Shown piece after piece: positions 36,401 through 45,169 of a stretch of DNA of 64,000 nt. The position numbers and the translations under genes were made by a program. The notes under the pieces are model-generated. The model saw only the letters and a program-made list of their open reading frames with translations. It did not search any database and was not told the origin of the DNA. Location: the NCBI GenBank assembly GCA_035772405.1, contig JAYKKM010000172.1, positions 120,001-184,000 of the forward strand, given 5' to 3'. Origin of the DNA: Chrysogorgia sp. JL179-B06. Lineage: Eukaryota > Cnidaria > Anthozoa > Scleralcyonacea > Chrysogorgiidae. Position 1 is the first letter of the stretch, and the number at the start of each line of letters is the position of its first letter.

Positions 36401-39261
36401 GTCATTTTTGTCTGGTTAATCAGGGCGGCTCGATGGGCAAAGGAACAGCCATAAGAGGAAAAGCAGATATTGACCTGCTCCTCGTTTTACCAGAAAGTAT
36501 GGTAAGCAATGCAAGTGAGCTGCGAGAAAAATTACCAGGCATCAAAGAAAGAATTGAAGAATATTTGGACAATGGGCAGAACCATATCTTCACTGTGATG
36601 CCAGGCACAATAGTAACAACATTCTCAGTTCAGTTCACTGTGCAGAGAGGAACCGAAGAAATCAAAGTTGACTTCCTGCCAACATTTCATTTTACTGGTA
36701 AAAATATGGCTTTATTAGAACGGGCAAAATCCTGCAATTTGATTGGTTGCGATATTTGACTGCGGTCACTGTATCCCAAATACTATACTATTTTTATATG
36801 GTAATTTTGCTTTATTAACACAGAACTTAATTCAGTTAAGTTGGAAATCACTTTATTTTACAAAAAGTGAAAAAGAACATTTTTATTTCTTACAAAAACG
36901 AAAATAAATTTACACTACATTTTACAAAAAAATAAAGTATATATTTTGGTTTAAGTCGATTTCAATGAAATAAAATACGAATCCTTTTCATTAAAATTAT
37001 TCATCTAAAACACGGCAAATACCGAATGACTAATTGCTATATTGCTCCTTGTAATACCTATATAATTGCTCCTTAATTCGTATCTGTACAAAAACGTCCG
37101 GCAAATACTTTCCCGTACTTTATTTATTAAAACTTCTGCCATAATGTAAAATACAACACAAAATTGAGACAAGGGTAAACGTCACAGATTGCTCTAGTTA
37201 CGACGGTCTCTACAATTAAGATTAGTTACAAATTTAAAATTAAAATAGTTAAAACATATAAATAATATAAATATATATAAACACTAGTCTTATTTGGTGC
37301 ATCAATAACAACAAGAAGGAAAAACATCCAAGGATCTAGCTTGTTTGCATTTTACGCAAACAGATTTCCATGTTCTAGCGTCTTCGCTACCATAAACGTT
37401 GAATAAATTAACACGCATATAATACGCCTTAAGTTTCCCCTTAAAAGTATACAAATTAATATTTCTATCCGTAAGTTCCTTATCTAAGATGTTCCATACT
37501 TTACACGATCTTATAAACTGAAACATGTTTGGAAGGTTACTGTTCTGGCAAATGGCACACTCTATTTTATATTTTCCTGACTTGACGAATGCCTTCATGT
37601 AGTACCAACCGCACACTCGTACCGACCTCACACACGGTTAATAATTTTGTAATACTTGTTTTCGTTTAGACAAGCGCGCACTGTATAGACAAATGGAAAA
37701 TGATCTCACGCACGTACCTGGCCTTTTGCCGTATTACAGCGCTTCTCTGGCCAAACTACAAGTCGACTTCGTCAGTCCCAAACCAGCCAATGTGAAAAAT
37801 CTCATTCGTCTTGTTAAGTACTGGCTCAAAGAATATGTTGCTCGTATCCCAACACAGAGTCGGATTCCTACTTCCTATGTTCTCGAATTGATTACTATCC
37901 GCCTTTGGGAAATAAAGAATAAACCTGGTCGATTTGATACTTTGAAAGCATTTCACAGCGTGATGGAGGCCCTAAGCAACAGCCAGTCAATACGTGCTAT
38001 CTGGAATGACAACTATGCTCAAAATATGATACCACAAGACATACGTTTGCAAAGGTAAGCATGTTTTAAGGAAAAATATCTATTGTATTAAGAGAAGTGT
38101 TACAAGTCACAGACGTCAACACGGTGGTATTCAATAAACCGATTTAAATTGCTATAATTTTATATAAAAAACCACGACCAGTCGACAACTTTAAATAATA
38201 TAAAACAAAGAATATTCCGAAAAAATAATGACATCCTGAAAACCCAAGATTCGAGTCAATAACAAGACGAGACTATTGTGAAATTGTAATATTTCGACTT
38301 TATTTCAAAGTCATCTTCAGACAATGTGATTCCAAGTGATTACAAAGTTTGTTTTATATTGCTATACAGGTATATATATATTTAGTGAATCAATTATATT
38401 AATTAATATTATTACATTAATAATAATTATATTAATTTCTATTAAACAATTATACCTACATGAGCTCGAGTATAATTAGTATTTTATAATAAAGATACTC
38501 TTGGTATTTTTAGGTCTTTTTTGGTGTTACTTTATAAAGCAAATACCTGATTTGTTGCTCATTCACTTTAGAAAAAACATTCCGCCATTTTGTTTTTCAT
38601 TACTAATAAGATACGAGTTGATATTAGCTAGGAATTTTGCAGAATAGCTCACACATAATGGATGTCTATATATAATGGCGTTAGATAGACGGCCGAGGTT
38701 TTCGCAAAAAAACAACAATGCTTATGTCTGTATTTTCGAAATGTTTTTTTATGAAATAACGAACATAAATTAGTTTCTATACTAAAACAATTAGAATATT
38801 CGCTCTCGAGTCTCTATATGAAGCGACAGTTACAGTAACTCTAGCTTTTTAATACTCTTCCTCTACCAAAGTACAACCATAACTCGATGAAGCACGTCAA
38901 ACTACGAACCACTTCTTTTATAACATAGAATAAGATACAAAATAATGAAGAAAAAAAATCCATGTCCGTTTTGTATCCGATATACAATCTCTCGCCTTCG
39001 GCTATAGAGCTTATATATCCGATACAACACGGCAACTATATGATTTACAATATTGTAATTAGTATACTTGCATGTAAAAAGACAAAGGGCTTGCAACAAT
39101 AATTGTGGTGCATTCTTTTTTTATAAAGACCTCTTGTAATGGACCCAGCAAATCCATTCAACAACGTGTGCCATAACTTCAGCTGGAAAGAAATTCAACA
39201 GAAGGCAGAAGAGGCACTGAGAAGTCCAATGCTGCGCAGTATCTCGTCGGCTACGTGGTAG
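30069..39261 (+). CDS. C2H2 zinc finger-2'-5' oligoadenylate synthetase fusion, copy 2 (6 exons)
   Basis: Exons inferred at 30069-30492, 33029-33064, 34702-34859, 36424-36697, 37670-38054 and 39129-39261, all GT/AG with matching phases (1,1,0,1,2). Total 1410 nt, 469 aa. It contains three C2H2 fingers spaced exactly as in copy 1, a longer linker (residues 86-153), GGSMGKGT at 207-214, catalytic D221/D223 and D289, OAS1_C from about 298 and the terminal RPLVMDPANPFNNV block from 426. It differs from copy 1 by the extended first exon, a 36-nt microexon, one codon missing in the core exon and a net three codons more in the OAS1_C exon. The phase-consistent reading frame and intact active site argue for a functional gene. 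Introns outside the exons are alignable with copy 1, supporting recent segmental duplication. Confidence 0.87.
30493..33028. other. OAS copy 2 intron 1
   Basis: 2.5 kb without a gene. 31020-31120 forms a hairpin with ACAACCTCGT / ACGAGGTTGT arms. 32090-32290 resembles a retrotransposon 3' tail (AACCTTTATTTAATCAGGGT). Confidence 0.45.
33029..33064 (+). CDS. OAS copy 2, microexon
   Basis: A 36-nt exon with a good acceptor (TTATTTCAG) and a strong donor (GTGAGT). It keeps phase 1 on both sides and would add 12 small polar residues (GTSSTASSPALA) to the linker. Its length and phase permit skipping without frameshift. Copy 1 has a degenerate relative near 3432 that no longer fits the phase. Confidence 0.6.
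33304..33590. mobile_element. MITE in OAS copy 2 intron 2
   Basis: Inverted ends GGCTATGTCACGAT and ATCGTGACATAGCC plus GCCTGGTTACTCA / TGAGTAACCAGGC. About 285 bp, no coding. Confidence 0.75.
33860..34030. mobile_element. Short inverted-repeat element
   Basis: TAGACCTCTT and AAGAGGTCTA at the ends, with AGCCTTTCTG / CAGAAAGGCT inside. About 170 bp fold-back. Confidence 0.6.
34702..34859 (+). CDS. OAS copy 2, exon 3: N-terminal helix of the OAS core
   Basis: 158 nt, acceptor TTGCCAG, donor GTATTG, phase 1 in and 0 out. The protein is closely similar to exon 2 of copy 1 (DLNRFIVDQLQP ... PREIIK). Confidence 0.87.
34982..35536. mobile_element. TTAA-flanked MITE, family 2, copy A
   Basis: Begins TTAAAGGTCAACTATACCTT and ends with the exact complement. 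TTAA at both ends fits a piggyBac or Kolobok-type target duplication. Lies in the intron after the OAS helix exon. The second copy is at 44300-44836 in opposite orientation. Confidence 0.85.
35990..36125 (-). repeat. tRNA-derived SINE, family 1 copy in an OAS intron
   Basis: On the minus strand, the head GGCATAGGCAGTATACATAT is followed by GTAGCTCAATGGTTAAAGCG (A-box region) and GGTTACAGGTTCGATGC (B box). Confidence 0.65.
36424..36697 (+). CDS. OAS copy 2, exon 4: catalytic core
   Basis: GGSMGKGTAIRGKADIDLLL followed by EEIKVDFLPTF, so all three catalytic Asp are kept. One codon shorter than copy 1 in the GTIVT(S)TFSV strand. Nucleotide identity to copy 1 is very high across the exon. Confidence 0.92.
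36698..37669. other. OAS copy 2 intron 4
   Basis: The first 250 bp are alignable with the matching intron of copy 1 (4956-5200), including GATTGGTTGCGATATTTGAC. The rest has no recognised feature. Confidence 0.5.
37670..38054 (+). CDS. OAS copy 2, exon 5: OAS1_C domain
   Basis: Acceptor TCGTTTAG and donor AAG|GTAAGC are the same as in copy 1. It encodes the OAS1_C helices (LVKYWLKEYVARIPTQSRIP). A small insertion near the start (LTHVPG) accounts for most of the length difference. Confidence 0.92.
38055..39128. other. OAS copy 2 last intron
   Basis: 1.07 kb. Its 3' half is homologous to 17690-18360 and 18760-19435, proving that the transposon and duplication lie in the corresponding intron of copy 1. 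It contains TTTCGACTTTATTTCAAAGT near 38290, a motif I associate with Penelope-like or retrotransposon tails (tentative). Confidence 0.6.
39129..39261 (+). CDS. OAS copy 2, exon 6: C-terminal tail
   Basis: 133 nt, phase 2 in, encoding R-PLVMDPANPFNNV through SISSATW-stop. The stop is followed within 7 bases by a MITE that is also present at the same place after copy 1. Confidence 0.87.
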
Positions 39262-39267
39262 ATTACG

Positions 39268-39647
39268 CAGCCCAATCTCTTCCACAAATTGACTATATAC
39301 ACTAATTGGAAATGCGACTAATAACAACGGTTGAGTAAGTTTGAACCCGAAGTAGTCTCGGGGGAGTAAAATCAAAATGGCGCGCATGAGTTGATCAGGA
39401 ATTTTAGAACAAAGTTTTTTTGAAGGAATTGGAATTTTGGATTCATTTGGATTCATTAGGGTCAGGCTATAGTTTATAAAGCTTGAGCAGATAGAGCAGT
39501 TCTTCTGCTTTGTGGTGCCATTTCAAACAAAACACTCGGGTGAGAACTGACCAGTACCTGATCGACGTTCAAATTGACGTGATACAGTCAATTTTCCATG
39601 ATTTTCCAATTAGTGTATACAGTCAATTTGAGGAAAAGATTGGGCTG
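39268..39647. mobile_element. MITE in the 3' flank of OAS copy 2
   Basis: Same inverted ends (CAGCCCAATC and GATTGGGCTG) and flanking GATTAC as at 19575-20110, but about 150 bp shorter inside. Insertion predates the gene duplication. Confidence 0.72.
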
Positions 39648-40194
39648 GATTACAATATGTTCAGATATACAAAATAACAAAACAAAAAAAGAAAAAAAAA
39701 AAAAGAAAAAAAGTAAAATATTTAAAAAACAATAAAAAAGTTTAAAAAATTAACATACCTCTATAGGCCAAACAATATACATGTTTCTAATCACCGTGTG
39801 TGTCATCTCCAAACCTGCAGATCACTCGTTTTTTCCCAATTTTCCCCAAACATTTAGCAATTTTTAAGCTTTTATATATCCTTGAAGGATTTAATATGTA
39901 TTGCTGCTGTATTGGTTGTGTGGTCTAACAAACCAGAGTATCTTTATAAACTAAAAAGATTACTTTTTAAATTGCATTCTATCATGATTTTTTGTAGTTT
40001 TGACCTTTGAATAAAGTAAGAGCCAGAACTTTGTTTCTTTCAATTTTTCATGTTAAATCACCTATTTAGCAAGCCTCTTTTATTTGTATTTATGGAACGT
40101 TTTAGGTCAGTCAAGCGGCTGCATGTAGTTTTTGGATTAATTCCCGTTTGTCAACAGCATGTCCACGAGTCTAATTTCATTGTCCATATAACCG

Positions 40195-40264
<70 letters not shown>

Positions 40265-40325
40265 TGGGACATATGCAAACAATTGGGACATAGAAGAAGA
40301 AGAAGAAGAATAAGAAGAAGAAGAA
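40195..40325. repeat. (AAT)n and (GAA)n microsatellites
   Basis: AATAAT run at about 40195-40262 and GAA run at 40291-40325, with AATTGGGACATATGCAAACA repeated on both sides of the GAA run. Confidence 0.9.
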
Positions 40326-40806
40326 TTGGGACATATGCAAACAGTACGGATTTGAACATGAAGAGAAATGGTAAGGACACGATCCAGAGAAAGTGATGGA
40401 AAGTGATGACATTAAGATCTTGTGGGACTTCTCTATTCAAACCGACAAAAGGATTGATCGTAATCGACCTGATATTGTGGTCATACGAAAGAAGGATCGA
40501 AGCTGCCAATTAATAGACGTGGCATGCCCAGGAGATAGTAGGGTGGTGGAGAAGGAGCAAGAAAAGGTAAACAAGTACCTGGACCTGGCGATTGAAATGA
40601 AGGCGCTGTGGAAGTTAAAGGAGGTTAATATCGTGCCTATTGTGATAGGTGCATTAGGAACTGTCTCAGTTAACCTGAAGTGGTATTCAGCCGAATCCTC
40701 AGAAGAACCCTCACGATCTAAGGCAGCTGGTTGCTGCCCGACGGAGGAGTTTCCAGTGTCTATTTACACTGTGATTATATGACAAAATAATAATAATAAT
40801 AATAAT
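40326..40806 (+). pseudogene. 5'-truncated R2-like non-LTR retrotransposon, 3' endonuclease region
   Basis: Translates to WDICKQYGFEHEEKW, a stop, then KILWDFSIQTDK, RPDIVVIRKKD, LIDVACPGDSRVVEKEQEKV and VIGALGTVSV. This order is that of the C-terminal restriction-like endonuclease region of many marine-invertebrate retrotransposons, with RPDIVV and the following D as the nuclease core. The stop at about 40368 replaces an expected Tyr. Ends in an (AATA)n tail at about 40787-40806. Confidence 0.72.
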
Positions 40807-41540
40807 CAAATAATATTTTAATAAAACAGTCTTCTTTACAGCAGATAAAATTTAAAAGATTTTGAAGATAAAATATATATGTTTATAAATTCTAACTAAT
40901 TACATTTCGCTGCAAAACCAAAACTACTACATTATATAACCAATAAAACTATGATAACTACAAAAACTATTAATTCGAAAAACGAAAAGTCTTAAGTGGG
41001 TGACTTTTTCATGAATTTTTCATGACTTTTTCATTACAACACTATTTCAATAATCAGTGCTTCTAATTTGTGCTGGTAATGAATTCCAGAGTTTTGTAGC
41101 GGCAACCGAGAATGTTCTGTCTGCACAAATAATGGTATTTAATTTTAGTACAAATAGCAGATTTCGTTTGCATGATCTTAAGGCTGGTTCCTATATAGTA
41201 TTTGGAGGTATTCAACGGTATTTCAAAACCCCGTTGCTACCATATATGAAAACTCTAAAATCATATTCTGGACACCGAAAAATACCCTCAATACCGTCAA
41301 ATACTCATGGATATTGCGAATAGAAGCGTTTCTATTCACAATACCATAAAATACCCTTGGTGACTGTTGGAAAGGAGGTTCCCTGACGAAATAATTACCA
41401 AATAATAAAACAAGCAATACAAAAAGTTACGAAACCGATATAATATATTCAGGGCGACGTGCGACGGCGTATAATATATTCTTTGAAATAATTAAGGCAG
41501 GCGAGGGGTTATTGCGGTACCGTACGTATTTCTAATTTCA

Positions 41541-41712
41541 GTTAGTGAGATACGGCATCAAGGATGTTTTCAACCCAAGCAATTCAGAACGGCCTAGTAT
41601 ATATAGAAAACAGACGGACATTATCTTGGGAGTCAGTTCAGGTAATCCGTACTATTACAAGGTTGACAATCTGCAAAGGCTTTTCCAGTTTGCGAATGAA
41701 AACTCTGACAAG
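41541..41712 (+). CDS. Possible orphan exon of an unrecognised protein
   Basis: Open frame with an acceptor-like CTAATTTCAG before it and donor-like AAG|GTGGGG after it. Encodes a 57-residue hydrophilic segment (RYGIKDVFNPSNSERPS ... RLFQFANENSDK) without a family I recognise. No partner exon was found nearby, so it may be a stranded or decayed exon. Confidence 0.3.
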
Positions 41713-41767
41713 GTGGGGAATTTATCGAAATTATACTTTATAGATAAAGGTTCAATTATTTATAAGT

Positions 41768-41875
41768 AATACCATGACATCAGCGAAATTAGTGATTAAA
41801 TGTCTCCGAAAGCCGAGGGATGATTTGTGACTTTCAAGGTTTGATGGCCATTTAATCACTATTTCGCATTCGACG
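41768..41875. repeat. Inverted repeat, GTAATACCATG family
   Basis: Shares AAATTAGTGATTAAATGTC and its complement with 14750-14905. Confidence 0.6.
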
Positions 41876-42169
41876 CTGTATTTGCACTGGGTCTCTTAAT
41901 GCTCAATTCGCTCTTAACGCTTCAAATATTATTTATGCAAAACAAAGCCGGAATAAATTATTTTAATTTAGTCCCAAGAGTAATCTCAATGACGAGGATC
42001 ATAAATAAAACTAGAGGGGGCAGCATGACCAAATTTGGTAACCATTTTTGTATAAATTGGAGGGCACACTTCGTGGTTCCAGGCCTTTTTCTGCAATTCG
42101 TGAACGGTGATCGCTAGAAAGTATACTTTACAACTAGAAGTTACTATCGCAAGGAAAGTGCTGCTTCAA

Positions 42170-42400
42170 AATTCAAGGCAGTTGTGATATTGTGCCAAAT
42201 AGCACAAATAAGTCAACAGATGTTATATTGAAGTCAACAGATGTAAAGTTCAAAAGTTGCATAAAAAATGCAGTTGAACATAAAGATAAAATAGTTGTAT
42301 AACATAGTTCTCTGTACAAGGCAGATAAATATGAACTTAATGCAGTTAAATATGAACATAAAAAGTTGACATTATAGCAGATAAACTAACAATTGCCAGA
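42170..42400. repeat. Dispersed repeat (GTTCTCTGTACAAGGC family)
   Basis: AAAAATGCAGTTGAACATAA and ATAACATAGTTCTCTGT recur at 60890-61010 and 61110-61210. Confidence 0.65.
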
Positions 42401-42905
42401 AGTTCAGCACTAAAGCAGAACACGTTATATATGACGATTGACGAACGAGGCTCTTCTCAAAATATCGTGGCACCAGTACCTAAAGAGATTTTATTTGGTT
42501 TGCATGTCGTTGGCGAGTTCTATCCGAATATTTGATTCAGATAGTTTCCGCATCCGGCGATTATACGAACATCTACGAGTTACGTCATAAAACGTCATAA
42601 ATCTGTGGACATCCATGAAAAAATTGAGCGTGATTTTAATGTAGATCCCGCGAAGAGATCTGGGTACGAGACACAGCGACCCAAGTCAGTGTGATGCAAG
42701 CGGCAGCAATAAGGTTTCCGCGGAAAGACTGAAAACTAGTTGCTTGAGGGTTAGTAGGAAGGTTAGTAAGGGTTAATATTAGGGTGGGTATAAAGATTTG
42801 AAAAATAACCTAAAACCAAACCCTTATACTAACCGTCACCCTTGTAGTAACCCTTGTACTAACACTGGAATAACTACTTTTCAGTCTTTCCGTGGAAACC
42901 AATTA

Positions 42906-43471
42906 AGACTATGTGCACACGGTGTCGTTTTCAAGCGTTTTTATCTGAAACGCGTTTCAAAAAGTATCGTTTTCCGGGGTGTTCACACGAAAACGGATGA
43001 AAACGACGTCAATTAACTGACGAAAACGTTTTCAATAACGAAAACGATATCTGATAACCGTTTTCGCTATTGAAAACGTTTGGGACTGTGTCGTTTTGCC
43101 TTTTGTTCTCGTGTGAACAGGGGAAAACCTTGGGAAAACCCTGAAACGCTAAAAATTCAAAATGGCGGATATCATGATATTATTTTTGTTCGCCGGGAAC
43201 TTGATCTTTCAGCTGGCAACCCTGCATGGTTGTGAACTCGTTATTAATAACAATAACAACAAATAAAAGAAAAAATGCAGCCATTCAATTATTTAATGAG
43301 TCAAAAAAGCGATTAAAACGGCATTTAAAAGTCTTAACAGACGACAGGCCAAACTGTAAACAATGCGATTGATATTGCGAAAACACTTCGTTTGAACGGA
43401 GTGCCAAAACGACAAAATTGAAAACGACACAAATAAAAACGCTTGAAAACGACACCGTGTGCACATAGTCT
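42906..43471. mobile_element. 566-bp MITE with long inverted ends
   Basis: AGACTATGTGCACACGGTGT at the left and its exact complement at the right, extending about 38 bases. The interior is full of GAAAACG motifs in both orientations. Confidence 0.85.
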
Positions 43472-44299
43472 AAGCTCGTGGTCCAAAACAAGGAATCGTA
43501 AATTCTACAATTTTTGCGTTTCTTTTTCACTAGCTATTTGTCTATTTGGCGATTAAGCCTGTTGTTCTATTGTTACTGGGACTATTTTCTGCTGAGTAAA
43601 AGATCAAAACGATTGCTTTAATATGAAATATAAATATAAAATTGCCTTCCAATTTATCCAAGATGGCGGTGTTCAATTGGTTGCCCGGGGTTGACTGAAA
43701 TATGAAGATCAGATGCCGCTTCTGATCTAGTTTTATTTAATTAATTATGTTCTCTATTGTCCTTGTTCTGTTTCTAACGCCATCGGGAGGTAATTTTCAC
43801 GTCTTCGTGACAACGGTATAACTCGCGAGTTGAGAGCTTGTTTTTGTATCGAGTTTGAATTGGGTTTTTTTACTGCCGCCATTAATATGACGATAAACAC
43901 AAGGAAACTGAGTCGAGTCGCTTGTGACGTTATAAACTCCACACACGATGTTCCTTTTCGCCATTACTCGTATTAGAGCTCGAAACTGTTCTACAATGTT
44001 CTTCAATATATAGCTTTGGTGTGTTTGTGTTGAGTATAGATAACGTCAGGTATAGTGTAACACCGCCTTAATTTTCTACTAGGCGAATTTCGCCTGAAGC
44101 GACTTTTTCTCGGTCTTCTGAGCGCTCGGTTTGAAATAATGACCGATCTATTCAATTTTTACAATATAAATATCTATTCGTGCTAACAAATTCGCCTGGA
44201 TTTAATTAAGCGAATGGAATAAATCAGCTTTGCAGTCACAAAAATCCAACCAGCGGTTATACACACTGATTTCTCGTGCGACTCATGTCTATCAACGGC

Positions 44300-44836
44300 T
44301 TAAAGGTCAACTATACCTTTTGAGGTTATTCTATTTTTCGTTAGAATTCGAAAAGTTCAATTCAAAACCGAAGAAATAATTGAAATTGGTTACTCGGTTC
44401 TACTTTTATGATCTGTTAAAGATCGAGTTTTCAGCCCTTTTACTAAACTTTTAGTTGAACAATGACGGAAGAAAGCTTTGTACTACCGGTAAGTGATGGC
44501 ATAATGATGTCATACGGCGAGAAAATACTATATATTTTGGTTTTATTTTAGTGAAGTTTGGAATACTGTTTACTCTTGGGTGAGTGATAAGTGACAAACC
44601 AAATATCAAGCACTTGAATATTATTTTGTTCAATAAACCTATTACCAGTATGACACTATGACGTCATACCGGTAATAGTGCCATTCTTCTCAAAACGCGG
44701 TCGTGCAACAAGAGAAATACTCCTCAATAAATCCTGCGCTATATCATGAAATTCATTTTTTTCTTCACTTTTACAAAGTTAGATGATATCTCTTTCGGAG
44801 GAAAATAGAACCTCAAAAGGTATAGTTGACCTTTAA
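44300..44836. mobile_element. TTAA-flanked MITE, family 2, copy B
   Basis: Same ends as 34982-35536 and clearly homologous along its length when reverse complemented (for example AAACCGAAGAAATAATTGAAAT). Confidence 0.85.
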
Positions 44837-45169
44837 CTGCTACGTTGCAGTTGCACGAAAGGGGGTGTTACACTAGGCAACGTTTCTTGCGACTTGACTT
44901 GAAAAGTTTCGCCATCTTTTTTGTTTGTGACAAGGTACGCGTGCGTATCCAGTCGTCAAAGAGGAAAATTGGGAGACAATTGCAGATGGGGTGCTACACT
45001 GTGCAACGCTGAAAATAGTTGCTGCAATCATTGCAGAAAGTATATAGAACTAGATTCTACTTGCTGCGACGATTGCAGCAATTTGTGTCGCAGCAATTTT
45101 CGCTGTTGGAAGGCATGTTACACTTTGCAATGGTTCGTGTAACTTGTCCCGCAACGACAGAAAGATCAA

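Noticed and set aside
40177..40509. Leu- and Tyr-rich open frames
   Set aside because: Translation of (AAT)n microsatellite.
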